Source: Pseudoalteromonas aliena SW19 (GTDB lineage: Bacteria > Pseudomonadota > Gammaproteobacteria > Enterobacterales > Alteromonadaceae). Taken from it: 64,000 nucleotides of DNA. This document shows, one piece after another, positions 34,373-43,510 of the stretch. Where the stretch lies: contig NZ_AQGU01000025.1 in the NCBI RefSeq assembly GCF_014905615.1, forward strand, positions 1,116,001 to 1,180,000, in the 5' to 3' direction. Within the stretch, counting starts at the first letter, position 1. Each line of letters opens with the position of its first letter. The notes under the pieces were generated by a model, which ran no database searches, was not told the origin of the DNA, and saw nothing but the letters and a program-made list of their open reading frames with translations. The position numbers and the translations under genes are program-made.

Positions 34373-35281
34373 ATGATCTTAAATCCACATTTACCTTTAG
34401 TGTATCACCCCAATTACTCGTTTAGTTTTGATCCAAAACACCGCTTTGCAATGAGTAAGTTTGCACATTTATATGAGCATGTTGCAGAGCTTGGCTTAAT
34501 TGGCAATAATCTAGTTGAGCCAATATTAGGCAAGCCAGGGCCACTTGAACTTGTGCATTGCGATAACTACATTCAAGATCTATGGCACAACCGCTTAAAT
34601 GAAAAAACCATGCGTCGCATTGGCTTACCTTGGTCCCAAGAGTTAATGAATCGTACATTTACAGCCCCGCAAGGTACGCTGCAAACGGCTCGCTTAGCAC
34701 TTCAACACGGCATAGCGTGTCACTTAGCTGGTGGCACACATCACGCACATCATGACTTTGGTTCAGGTTTTTGCATGGTTAATGATTTAGCCTTTACTGC
34801 CGAGACGTTAATAAAAAGTGGCGAAGTGACTAATGTGCTTATTTTTGATTTAGATGTGCACCAAGGCGACGGCACAGCTGCAATGTTACAGCATCAACCC
34901 TATGCTTATACTTGTTCTATTCATTGTGAAAAAAACTTCCCCTTTAGAAAGTCCCCTAGTGATTTGGATATTGGCTTGGCCGACAATATGAAAGACGACG
35001 AATACCTCGCCATAGTAGACGACACCTTAAGTTATTTACTTAAAGAACTAAACCCAAGCTTAGTGCTTTACGACGCAGGCGTTGATATATGGCAAGACGA
35101 TGGGCTAGGTAAATTAGATATCAGTTGGGATGGAATAGTCAAACGCGATCACTTAGTGCTTAAACGCTGCCTTGAGCACAACACGCCAGTAGCCACTGTG
35201 ATTGGCGGCGGTTATGATAGAGATCACCTTCGTCTTGCTAAACGCCACGCAATTATAGTTGAGCAAGCCGCTCGCTTTTAA
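34373..35281 (+). CDS. Histone-deacetylase-family (AcuC/HDAC-like) hydrolase
   Basis: Zinc-dependent amidohydrolase of the HDAC superfamily, 302 residues. Visible catalytic elements are the histidine pair and HD in THHAHHDFGSGFCMVND, the zinc ligands in IFDLDVHQGDGTA and YDAGVDIWQDD, and GGGYDRD near the end. The start SLPLVYHPNYSFSF-type sequence is normal for the family. Bacterial relatives deacetylate acetoin-pathway proteins, polyamines or acetyl-lysine; the substrate cannot be decided here. Confidence 0.92.
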   Translation: MILNPHLPLVYHPNYSFSFDPKHRFAMSKFAHLYEHVAELGLIGNNLVEPILGKPGPLELVHCDNYIQDLWHNRLNEKTMRRIGLPWSQELMNRTFTAPQGTLQTARLALQHGIACHLAGGTHHAHHDFGSGFCMVNDLAFTAETLIKSGEVTNVLIFDLDVHQGDGTAAMLQHQPYAYTCSIHCEKNFPFRKSPSDLDIGLADNMKDDEYLAIVDDTLSYLLKELNPSLVLYDAGVDIWQDDGLGKLDISWDGIVKRDHLVLKRCLEHNTPVATVIGGGYDRDHLRLAKRHAIIVEQAARF

Positions 35282-35343
35282 TATGAAATAAAAATGTTAA
35301 ATTCTCGTTCTTATTTAATACAGACAATAAAAACGAAAACACT

Positions 35344-35847
35344 ATGACACAACTACTTACTGCTATCTCACTCTTTTTATTAAGCTTTACTCTATATGCG
35401 CAAGATCAAAACACAGATGAAGCGTATCCTCAATTGCCTACATTAAATTTACAAATGGCAGATGGCTCTATCATTAATACTCATGACTTAGTGGGCCAGC
35501 CTTATGTTTTGCATTTTTGGGCGACTTGGTGCCCATACTGTAAAAAGCTGCAACCCGCGCTTCAAAAAATAAACGACATGGGCTTAAAAGTTATTGCCGT
35601 GAGCTTTAAAGAAGATGACGATGCCACTCCCGCTAAAGCACTTTCAAACAGAGGGTATACTTTTAAAACAGCAGTAAAAGCGGACGCAATTGCAGCGCAA
35701 TTAAGTATACGAGGTACACCGACTACCTTATTTATTGATAAAAAAGGCAGCGTTGTTTGGCTTACTAACACTTCAAACCCAGAAGATGCAAACCTGCATT
35801 TAAATGCACGCACCTTACTGCATTCTATTAATGTAAAAACAAAGTAG
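35344..35847 (+). CDS. TlpA/ResA-like periplasmic thioredoxin
   Basis: Secreted thiol-disulfide oxidoreductase, 167 residues. A signal peptide (MTQLLTAISLFLLSFTLYAQ) precedes an AhpC/TSA-thioredoxin fold with the active site WATWCPYCKK. A cis-proline loop (IRGTPTTLFIDKKGSVV) and a TlpA-type insertion are present. It lies downstream of the deacetylase gene with a 62-base gap and converges on the AraC-type gene. Likely role is cytochrome or envelope protein redox maturation. Confidence 0.9.
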   Translation: MTQLLTAISLFLLSFTLYAQDQNTDEAYPQLPTLNLQMADGSIINTHDLVGQPYVLHFWATWCPYCKKLQPALQKINDMGLKVIAVSFKEDDDATPAKALSNRGYTFKTAVKADAIAAQLSIRGTPTTLFIDKKGSVVWLTNTSNPEDANLHLNARTLLHSINVKTK

Positions 35848-35848
35848 C

Positions 35849-36850
35849 TTACTGCGTTTTTAACTGGCTCGGAGTTAAACCTGTCCAACGTTTAAATGCA
35901 CGCCGAAAGTTAGGTATATCATAAAAAGCCAACTGCTCAGCGACTTGTTCATTTCGTTTAGCACATAAGGTAAGTAAATAAATCGCTTTATGCTTATTTT
36001 GAGCATCAATTAACGTTGAAAAGCGTACACCATTGAGTTTAAGTTTGCGCTTAAATGTTGCTGGGCTCATTGCAAAATGTTTGGCAGTAAACTCTAAATT
36101 GACACTTGGATAGGCATATAAGTACCGACAGACCGCTTCAATAAAAGTCATGCTAACTACATTTTTGTTATGTAACTGCGACTGAGCTTGCATAAAGCGT
36201 AATTGACTAGCATGCGGATTTCTGGCCCGTAACATAGTTTTATTTAATACCCAGCGTGTACATGGCTTATCAAAACTAACCTTGAGTCCCAAATTATGTT
36301 CGTATTCTTGAATATGGCGAGGGCGCTTAAACGCAAAGTCAAACTGGCAATGGGGATAACTTGTGCTTACTCGTTTAAGTAAACTATAAAATGCGGTGCT
36401 GTATATCTCTAAAACATAATGGTATAAATCTTCGTCGAGCCCGTGCGCGGGCTGAATATAAATATAAAAATTATTGTTTTTAATATACGTTTGACTAAAT
36501 AACAAAGGCGCTAGCTGCATTCTTAAAAGCGATAACTGCTTTAATACTTGAGCTAAATTAGCGCTGTACATAAGGGTTTGTGCTTCAGCTCGTGTGTCGT
36601 TAATTAGCTGGCTACCGAGTAAAAAGCCACTGTCGGTACTTTTCATCAATGACTTAAATTGTGCTAATAAACGCACCTGCTGAGAGATACTAAATGCATG
36701 CTGAAAATTAAGTAAATCTTGCTCAAAAATACCAGTCCCCCGCAACAGTTTATGTAAATCAATCCCTCGGTTCTGTGCCAGTTCTACAATTGTTGTGATA
36801 AGCCCTTGTGCGCTTAAGTACTTATCATTTTGATTAACAAAGGTATGCAC
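35849..36850 (-). CDS. AraC-family transcriptional regulator
   Basis: DNA-binding regulator of 333 residues. The N-terminal ~200 residues match the arabinose-binding-like domain of OruR/ArgR-type AraC proteins (LRGTGIFEQDLLNFQHAFSI). The C-terminal AraC double helix-turn-helix is clear (LEFTAKHFAMSPATFKRKLK, QVAEQLAFYDIPNFRRAFKR, WTGLTPSQLK). Its start overlaps the end of the GGDEF gene by 17 bases, so the two are co-transcribed. The target could be the nearby TonB receptor/phytase locus, but this is only suggested by proximity. Confidence 0.9.
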   Translation of the reverse strand: MHTFVNQNDKYLSAQGLITTIVELAQNRGIDLHKLLRGTGIFEQDLLNFQHAFSISQQVRLLAQFKSLMKSTDSGFLLGSQLINDTRAEAQTLMYSANLAQVLKQLSLLRMQLAPLLFSQTYIKNNNFYIYIQPAHGLDEDLYHYVLEIYSTAFYSLLKRVSTSYPHCQFDFAFKRPRHIQEYEHNLGLKVSFDKPCTRWVLNKTMLRARNPHASQLRFMQAQSQLHNKNVVSMTFIEAVCRYLYAYPSVNLEFTAKHFAMSPATFKRKLKLNGVRFSTLIDAQNKHKAIYLLTLCAKRNEQVAEQLAFYDIPNFRRAFKRWTGLTPSQLKTQ

Positions 36851-37754
36851 GTTGCGCTACTTTTTGTTGATACTTTTTTTGCTGTAATTGGCTGTGCAAC
36901 TGGCTTGTTAATGTCCGCGTGTTATTGCGTACATTTCCTTGTATTAAAGCTGTCGTTACATGCTGAAACCTTGCTTTTTTTGACGCCTCAACTTTAAATG
37001 CGCAGTACTTTAGTGCTCCTTTAATTTGCGCCATCAACTCTTTTGCTTGTTGCTCTGTGGTCGCAGGCATTAGCACCATAAAACAATCTCCCGCATAACG
37101 GCACACCACATCACTTAATCGGCAATTCATAAGTAATAACTCACTTATTTCACGCAGTAACCTGTCACCCTCACTAAAACCAAATTCATTATTAAAGTGC
37201 GAGAAATCACGTATATCAATAGCTCCTAACCAAAACGGCTGCGTGCTAATTAATTGCTCGTTAATTACTGAATCTAAATACTGCGCTTTATAAAGGCCTG
37301 TGACTGAGCATACTTTGTCGTGCTCACGTAAATGCACTTCGCGACGGCGTAACTGACGATTTAATACATATTGCTCTTGGTGCCAGTAATACAAACCTAC
37401 ACTCGTTAATAGCATGCCTAGCGGCGCGGGCAGTGATTCAATCCAACTTAGCCATTGATGCGCAGGATGCATTAACCACTCATCAAGTAAATCGAGCGTG
37501 GCTGAAAACATAAATAGCCCGACACCAATCACCAAGTAAGTTGTTACTTTACTGGGGGGCCTAGATATTAATAACACGGAGATCCAAACAAGAGTCATTA
37601 ATACAATGCCGCCCTCCCCCATAATATCGAGCCATTGAATATCAGCATATGTTTTAAGTTCACCTAAATAAGCACTTAAAAACACAGCACTTAAAAATAG
37701 GCTAATGATGGCGTTTGTTAATAGTCGGTGACTGGTAAAGGGATTAAATCGCAT
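36834..37754 (-). CDS. Membrane GGDEF-type protein with degenerate active site
   Basis: Protein of 306 residues with four or so hydrophobic segments in the first ~125 residues and a C-terminal GGDEF-fold domain (VTGLYKAQYLDSVINEQLIS, IDIRDFSHFNNEFGFSEGDR). The signature loop reads RYAGDCF at residues 219-225, so the second glycine/acidic residues required for diguanylate cyclase activity (GGDEF/GGEEF) are altered, with E replaced by C. It is therefore probably inactive as a cyclase and may serve as a sensor or GTP-binding regulator. It is followed by the AraC-type gene with overlap. Confidence 0.88.
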   Translation of the reverse strand: MRFNPFTSHRLLTNAIISLFLSAVFLSAYLGELKTYADIQWLDIMGEGGIVLMTLVWISVLLISRPPSKVTTYLVIGVGLFMFSATLDLLDEWLMHPAHQWLSWIESLPAPLGMLLTSVGLYYWHQEQYVLNRQLRRREVHLREHDKVCSVTGLYKAQYLDSVINEQLISTQPFWLGAIDIRDFSHFNNEFGFSEGDRLLREISELLLMNCRLSDVVCRYAGDCFMVLMPATTEQQAKELMAQIKGALKYCAFKVEASKKARFQHVTTALIQGNVRNNTRTLTSQLHSQLQQKKYQQKVAQRAYLC

Positions 37755-38053
37755 GTGTTGTATCTTTTGTTTATAAATGAGTTTTAAAGTTAGTTCATAT
37801 CAGTTTGTGTTAGCAGGGTCATATTAGCTCAGCTATATGACAACAAAATGATAGGGACTTTAAAAACAGCGCTGCACAGTGCATAACGCATTGCTTTACC
37901 AGGAGTGCGAGAAGCTCAATAAGCTCTGCGTGTTGCTCAAACGTCACTAAATACGCGTGTTTAATACATACCTTGTCACATTTACGTCATCAAACAACCT
38001 TAGTTTGCTCGCCATACCAAGAAACAACCCTGTAATAACCAAGAGCAAATACA
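37755..38053. other. Regulatory region between GGDEF gene and TonB receptor gene
   Basis: About 300 bases with divergent promoters for the GGDEF-araC pair and the phosphatase locus. A Pho-box-like pair of direct repeats is seen at 37973-37990. No Fur-type palindrome was recognised. Confidence 0.5.
37973..37990 (+). promoter_or_regulatory. Pho-box-like direct repeat before TonB receptor
   Basis: TTGTCAC-ATTT-ACGTCAT: two 7-mers, each 5/7 to CTGTCAT, with the 4-base spacing of PhoB sites. The position is 64 bases before the receptor ATG. Moderate match only; meaningful because the downstream genes are phosphatases. Confidence 0.4.
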
Positions 38054-40357
38054 ATGAAACACTTTAAAATAAAAGCACTGGTAGCCGCATTAGCATTATG
38101 TAATTTAACGGCGTATGCAGAAGATGATGCAAAAGAAACTAAAAAGAAAGACATTGAGGTTTCTGAAAAAATTGTTGTATATGGCGAAATTGGTTACAGA
38201 AATCGCTCAGACGAACTTGCACCCACTTTAGAGTATTCACAAGAGTACTTTCAACGCTTTGAACCGCTTACAGCCGGTGATGCTTTAAAACGCGTACCTA
38301 GCGTTACATTCTTATCGGATGTGCTTGAATCGGATGGTGCGCGGATGCGAGGCTTAAGCCCTGCCTATACTAAAGTGCTTATAAACGGTGAGGAAGTGCC
38401 TGGCGCGGGTGCCGACCGTTCATTTTTTGTTGACCGAATTCCGGCTGAGTTAATCGAACGCGTTGAAATAATTCGCTCATCAAGCGCGAATCGTTCAGCC
38501 GATGCGATAGCGGGCACATTAAATATTGTATTGCGCGATGGTTATAGCCTCGACGGCGGTTACTTACGTGTTGGTGGCTTACGTTATGACAATGGTGAGT
38601 TTAAAGAAAGTTTAGCGGGCGTATACGGTACCGAATTAGCCGGAGGGCGATTACTGCTTGGTGCAAATTTACAAGGACGATATAACCCAAAACAAAAAAC
38701 CAGCCAGCGCTATGGCGATAGCCCAGAAAATAATAAAAACTATAGAACGGAAGAATTTGATAACCGAGAAGATCAATCTGATACGCGCGATGGCGACGAC
38801 ACATCACTTAACGCCAGTTACGAAATTATTTTTAATGACGACAGTCAGTTTAATATTAGCGCAATGTGGGTTGATACAGAGCGAACTGAAGATGAGCGCT
38901 CATTTGAATACAATGACCCCACTGCTACCAATAGCGATATTGTAAATGGTGGAAACTTAGAAACCGATAACGCCAATGTTAAGTATATCGATCAGACTAA
39001 TTACAATATCAATACCGCTTATGAGTTCCCACTTCTAAACGGCACCAGTAAATTTAAGTTTGGGTTCGCCAAATTTGAAGAATCCGTCTATGAGCAAGAA
39101 GTAGAGCTAGATACCTCAGAGCTGCCTATGGTATTTGAAGAAGAGCAAACTAAAAGCGCAATAGACGACAAAGAATGGACACTGCAATGGCAACATAGCC
39201 AGCCTTGGGGCGAAAATAAAGAAATTCAATTTGGTGCATTTTTACAAAGTAAAAAGCGTGACAGTGAAATTTTTGAATCGCAAAACGAGCGAGCGTTAGG
39301 CCTTACCCGCTGGGATCAATATGCGGCAACCCCACTAACACTCGCTACCTTTGACAGTGAATATGAAGCTGTTACTGGAGGCGTAAGTACCTTAGAAGAA
39401 GATCGCTTTGACGTGTTTGCACTTGTTAAACACCAAGATGATTTGTTTGCTTGGGAGCTGGGCGCACGCTGGGAATCTACCGACTCAAAAATCAATGACA
39501 AAACTGTTGCTGTAACCGAAGATAACAATTATGACTTTATTCTTCCTTCTGCACACTTTCGTTATAACGTCACTGAAAATGGCCGTATTAGCGCATCAGT
39601 TGCACGTAGTTTACGCCGCCCTGAATTTGATTTTTTGACACCCGCACTTATCGAAAAAGAACTTGGCGATAACGACCAACTAGGTAACCCTGAATTAAAA
39701 CCCGAATCAGCTTGGGGTATGGATTTAGGCTACGAATATCGTTTAGGAAAAAGTGGCGTTGTGGGTATTAATTTATTTTATCGCAAAGTAAACGACCTAA
39801 TAGAAATAGCAAACACAGAGCAACAAGGCTCTGAAGGCGAAGGCACGTTTGTACTGCAACCACGCAATACGGGGGACGGTAATGTAAAAGGGATTGAACT
39901 TGATTTATCGACACCACTTGGCGCATTTAATATGCCTAACACTGGCGTGTTTTTAAACTATTCGTGGCTTGATAGTGAAGTCACTGACTTTTTTGGGGAA
40001 CGCAAATTTAATGACCAATCAGACTACGTGTATAACGTTGGGTTTATCCAAGATTTACCGAAGCTTAGAGCGGCTTTTGGCGCAACTTATCGTAAGCAAG
40101 GTGATGCTTATGGACGCATTGTAGGTGAGGAAGTAACAACGTCTTACAGTGCCGATTTTGAAATTTTTATAGAAAAACGCTGGGAAGACATAACGCTGCG
40201 CTTAGTAGGCTCAAATCTACTTGATGCAAGTAAAGACGAAACCTTTAATAAGTTTGATACCGTTGATGATCAGTTTAGTAGACGCTTTGATGAGTACGAA
40301 ATTGAATCTGAAGAAGCGGGTCCTGTTTATCAAATAATGCTGCGTTACGCGTTTTAA
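38054..40357 (+). CDS. TonB-dependent outer membrane receptor linked to phytase
   Basis: Outer-membrane active transporter of 767 residues. It has a signal peptide (MKHFKIKALVAALALCNLTAYA), a plug domain (DALKRVPSVTFLSDVLESDG, RMRGLSPAYTKVLINGEEVP, ELIERVEIIRSSSANRSADA, IAGTLNIVLRDG) and a beta-barrel ending in YQIMLRYAF, the usual C-terminal aromatic. It resembles FepA/IroN-type receptors. Immediately downstream are an acid phosphatase and a phytase, so its ligand is more likely inositol phosphate or a metal-phytate complex than a siderophore. That assignment is inferred from context. Confidence 0.9.
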   Translation: MKHFKIKALVAALALCNLTAYAEDDAKETKKKDIEVSEKIVVYGEIGYRNRSDELAPTLEYSQEYFQRFEPLTAGDALKRVPSVTFLSDVLESDGARMRGLSPAYTKVLINGEEVPGAGADRSFFVDRIPAELIERVEIIRSSSANRSADAIAGTLNIVLRDGYSLDGGYLRVGGLRYDNGEFKESLAGVYGTELAGGRLLLGANLQGRYNPKQKTSQRYGDSPENNKNYRTEEFDNREDQSDTRDGDDTSLNASYEIIFNDDSQFNISAMWVDTERTEDERSFEYNDPTATNSDIVNGGNLETDNANVKYIDQTNYNINTAYEFPLLNGTSKFKFGFAKFEESVYEQEVELDTSELPMVFEEEQTKSAIDDKEWTLQWQHSQPWGENKEIQFGAFLQSKKRDSEIFESQNERALGLTRWDQYAATPLTLATFDSEYEAVTGGVSTLEEDRFDVFALVKHQDDLFAWELGARWESTDSKINDKTVAVTEDNNYDFILPSAHFRYNVTENGRISASVARSLRRPEFDFLTPALIEKELGDNDQLGNPELKPESAWGMDLGYEYRLGKSGVVGINLFYRKVNDLIEIANTEQQGSEGEGTFVLQPRNTGDGNVKGIELDLSTPLGAFNMPNTGVFLNYSWLDSEVTDFFGERKFNDQSDYVYNVGFIQDLPKLRAAFGATYRKQGDAYGRIVGEEVTTSYSADFEIFIEKRWEDITLRLVGSNLLDASKDETFNKFDTVDDQFSRRFDEYEIESEEAGPVYQIMLRYAF

Positions 40358-40413
40358 GTAAATTTGTTAAGTGGTGCTCATCAAATAGCATCACTTAACA
40401 TGGGAGAGTAACC

Positions 40414-41388
40414 ATGATTAAAAAAACATTATTGCTAATCGCACTTAGCCTATGCCCCATTCAATGTGCATTAGCAAACGTAACCTATACCAACGCGGTA
40501 TACGAGCAACAAAAGATAGCTGATTTGAGCGCACTACCTAAAAGTTTGAATTTTACGGTAATAGGTGATTGGGGTCATAATGGCCATTTTGATCAAAAAG
40601 AGGTCGCCCACCAGCTAGAAATAGCGATGTATCAAACGGATGGAGATTTTATTATTTCAACCGGTGATAACTTTTACCCCAATGGCATTGCAAGTATTAA
40701 CGACCCACTTTGGCAAAGTGCATACGAAGATATTTATCACGGCCCTCACACATTTGAGCCTTGGTATGTGGTGCTGGGCAATCACGACTATTTAGGTAAC
40801 GCACAAGCACAACTTGATTACAGCAATAAAAGTCAGCGCTGGAATTTACCTGCACGCTATTACAGCAAAACCTTTACTTTAAAAGATGGCGAGCAAGTAT
40901 TAATGGTATTTTTAGACACTAATCCATTAAATCCAGAATACAAAACACGCGAAAAATATAAAGCAACACAAGCGCAAGACGGCCAAGCACAATTAACATG
41001 GCTGAATAACCAATTGGCTACCAGCAAAGCACGCTGGAAAATAGTTATAGGCCACCACCCGCTTTATAGCAGCGGTAAACGTTATGGACTAAATGAAAAA
41101 TTGCGTAATTTACTTGAGCCTATACTTGAGCAAAATGGTGTTCAAGCATACATAGCTGGGCATGAGCATGATCTTCAACATAACCAGACAAAAAACAGTA
41201 AACTCGCGCATTTTATATCCGGCGCAGGTGGCAAAATACGTAATGTAAAACAACGTAAATTTACGCGTTTTGCAGAAGCCACACCAGGATTTTTGAGCTT
41301 TTCAATAAACGATAAAGTACTAAAAGTAACCGCTATAAATTATAAAGGCGAAGTGCGTTATAGCACCCAAAAGCGCTTTGACCAATAA
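40414..41388 (+). CDS. Secreted metallophosphoesterase, purple/tartrate-resistant acid phosphatase type
   Basis: Phosphomonoesterase of 324 residues with a signal peptide (MIKKTLLLIALSLCPIQCALA). All five metal-binding blocks of the TRAP family are present in order: VIGDWGHNG, STGDNFYPNG, VVLGNHDY, VIGHHPLY and YIAGHEHDL. It begins 57 bases after the receptor gene with a GGGAGAG ribosome site. It could remove phosphates from the lower inositol phosphates released by the phytase. Cellular location periplasmic or extracellular. Confidence 0.92.
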   Translation: MIKKTLLLIALSLCPIQCALANVTYTNAVYEQQKIADLSALPKSLNFTVIGDWGHNGHFDQKEVAHQLEIAMYQTDGDFIISTGDNFYPNGIASINDPLWQSAYEDIYHGPHTFEPWYVVLGNHDYLGNAQAQLDYSNKSQRWNLPARYYSKTFTLKDGEQVLMVFLDTNPLNPEYKTREKYKATQAQDGQAQLTWLNNQLATSKARWKIVIGHHPLYSSGKRYGLNEKLRNLLEPILEQNGVQAYIAGHEHDLQHNQTKNSKLAHFISGAGGKIRNVKQRKFTRFAEATPGFLSFSINDKVLKVTAINYKGEVRYSTQKRFDQ

Positions 41389-41399
41389 AGGGTAATACC

Positions 41400-43379
41400 A
41401 TGAATTTTAAATTAAAAACACCTCTTAGCCTAATTGTAAGTGGCCTAGTATTTAGCGCGTTAAGTGCTTGTAATAATAGCGTTACTACGCATTCAGCGGT
41501 ACAAAATACAGCGTCCCAAGCTGTCATTGATAATACTGAGTTTGGTCCAACAAATAATATGCAAGGATCACAAGCTGCATGGTTAAGTAATAATAACTGG
41601 TTACTAACAAGTAAAATCAAAGGTTTGGTGATTGCTGATAGCACAACGCAACAAAGTAATATTATTAAAAAAGGTAACTTTGAAGCGCTTTCTATTAGTC
41701 AATTAACCGCGAGCTCGTTTTTAGTCGCTACAATCGATAACAACCAAGATAACGTAATTATATTCAAACTAGAACAACATAAAACTAGCTGGAAAATCAC
41801 TGAGGTTACACGTATCGCACCGCCACAAGCGCGACCAGATACAGTATGCTTATTTGCAAATAAAGAAACTGGGGCAATATCAGCATTTGTACCCGATGTA
41901 CGCGGATTAATTACAGAAACCATTATTTTTAATACCATAAATAATAAAGCGCTTAATATAAATGTACGTGAATTTTCAGGCGTAAATGAAGCGTCTGGCT
42001 GTGCGGTAAGTACGGCGACTAATACTTTATTTGTAAGCGAAGGCGAAATAGGTATATGGGCAATAAATGCCAATGCTGAATCGAAAGCAAATAAAAAGCC
42101 AATCGCTTTAGTGGCGCCTTTTGGTGCACTAAACGCCGAGCTGGGTGCCCTATCAACGTCATCTGATGGGATGATTTGGTTTACCAGCACCGAAAATAAT
42201 CAAGTCTATGCGTATGATCCAATCAGCAAGGCTTTAAAAAACTGGACGCTAAGCGGAGGCTTAAGCTTGGAGTCGGTAGCAATAAATTACACAAGCAATA
42301 GCACTGCAACTGCCATATTATATAACGACGAAACGGGTGTTTATATGCAAAGCTCGCTACCTGTAACGCCTATTAATAACTCATTAAAAACAAACGTACA
42401 ATCAATCACTAAAATTAAAGCCAGCGCACAAACGACTCCCGTGAAAGCTTTTGGTGATGCAGCAGACGATCCAGCAATTTGGATCAACCCTAAAAACACA
42501 GCAAACAGCTTGATTTTAGGCACAGATAAACGCCGTGGATTAATGGTGTATAACCTTAATGGCAAGCTTGAACAGTCACTTGAAGTGGGCCGTTTAAATA
42601 ACGTTGATCTGCGCCAAAATAACACTATTAAAAACAACACAAATACATTAATAACGGCCAGTAACCGTAGCCTTAATAGTATTAGTGTATTTACCGTACA
42701 AGCCAGTAACAATATAAAACATATCACTGATATTCCAACTAATCTTAATGAAATTTACGGTTTATGTATGTATTCATCAGGCACTGGTAATTATGTATTT
42801 GTAAATGATAAATCAGGGCTTTATCAGCAATATAAACTTAATGAAAATGGCGATAATATTACCGGTAAACTAGTTCGTGAGTTTAGCTTACCCAGCCAAC
42901 CTGAAGGCTGTAGTGCCGATGATAAACTAGGGCAATTATTCGTAGGCGAGGAGGATGCTGGCATTTGGTTTATTGGTGCAGAGCCAACGGCAGGAATAAC
43001 GCCCACTTTACTGCAAACAGTAAACGAGCAGCTCATTGATGATGTTGAAGGCATGGAGATTTATCATGGCGACAAAGCCCGTTACCTAGTTGTTTCGAGC
43101 CAAGGTGATGACAGTTATGTGCTTTATAAAATAAATGGTGATGATCAGGGCGTTACAGCACCAAGTTTAGAGTTTGCGGGAAAATTTAGCGTTATAAGTG
43201 ATTTGTCTCGCGGTATTGATGGCGTATCAGAAACCGATGGATTAACCGTTACGGCTAAACCCTTACCAGGTTATCCTGAGGGCATTTTAGTTGTACAAGA
43301 TGGCTATAACCGACTACCACAACAACCGCAAAACTTTAAAATAATAGATTGGCGAGAGGTTAAAAAAGCAATTAAGTAG
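41400..43379 (+). CDS. Two-part beta-propeller phytase lipoprotein
   Basis: 3-phytase-type enzyme of 659 residues. It has a lipoprotein signal with lipobox LSAC (MNFKLKTPLSLIVSGLVFSALSAC). The C-terminal half, from about residue 340, is a full beta-propeller phytase with DAADDPAIWINPKNTANSLI, LGTDKRRGLMVYNL, LPSQPEGCSADD, and DGVSETDGLTV. The N-terminal half (to ~330) resembles a second, degenerate propeller without the calcium-site motifs. Dual-domain phytases of this kind are known in Shewanella and Pseudoalteromonas. It is 11 bases after the phosphatase and ends before a terminator. Confidence 0.92.
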   Translation: MNFKLKTPLSLIVSGLVFSALSACNNSVTTHSAVQNTASQAVIDNTEFGPTNNMQGSQAAWLSNNNWLLTSKIKGLVIADSTTQQSNIIKKGNFEALSISQLTASSFLVATIDNNQDNVIIFKLEQHKTSWKITEVTRIAPPQARPDTVCLFANKETGAISAFVPDVRGLITETIIFNTINNKALNINVREFSGVNEASGCAVSTATNTLFVSEGEIGIWAINANAESKANKKPIALVAPFGALNAELGALSTSSDGMIWFTSTENNQVYAYDPISKALKNWTLSGGLSLESVAINYTSNSTATAILYNDETGVYMQSSLPVTPINNSLKTNVQSITKIKASAQTTPVKAFGDAADDPAIWINPKNTANSLILGTDKRRGLMVYNLNGKLEQSLEVGRLNNVDLRQNNTIKNNTNTLITASNRSLNSISVFTVQASNNIKHITDIPTNLNEIYGLCMYSSGTGNYVFVNDKSGLYQQYKLNENGDNITGKLVREFSLPSQPEGCSADDKLGQLFVGEEDAGIWFIGAEPTAGITPTLLQTVNEQLIDDVEGMEIYHGDKARYLVVSSQGDDSYVLYKINGDDQGVTAPSLEFAGKFSVISDLSRGIDGVSETDGLTVTAKPLPGYPEGILVVQDGYNRLPQQPQNFKIIDWREVKKAIK

Positions 43380-43387
43380 TGCTTATT

Positions 43388-43407
43388 TAACCTGAACTCT
43401 CGTTAAG
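43388..43407 (+). repeat. Dispersed motif (copy 2) with inverted partner
   Basis: TAACCTGAACTCTCGTTAAG, one base different from the copies at 8176 and 44344. An inverted partial copy AGTTCAGGTTA lies at 43423-43433, so the transcript of the phytase operon could form a stem of 11 pairs just before the terminator. Confidence 0.55.
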
Positions 43408-43448
43408 ATATTTATATCCTGTAGTTCAGGTTATTTATTCAGATATTT

Positions 43449-43472
43449 AAAAGGCTCATACGAGCCTTTTTT
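43449..43472 (+). terminator. Rho-independent terminator after phytase gene
   Basis: AAAAGGCTC-ATAC-GAGCCTTTTTT: a 9-bp stem and T-run, 70 bases after the phytase stop and just before the next gene. Confidence 0.87.
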
Positions 43473-43510
43473 ATACTATAATTTAAGCCTATAAATTGAT
43501 TGAGATAATT

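Noticed and set aside
37755-38053. Fur box before the TonB-dependent receptor
   Set aside because: No 19-bp GATAATGATwATCATTATC-like palindrome could be found; only a moderate Pho-box-like repeat is visible.
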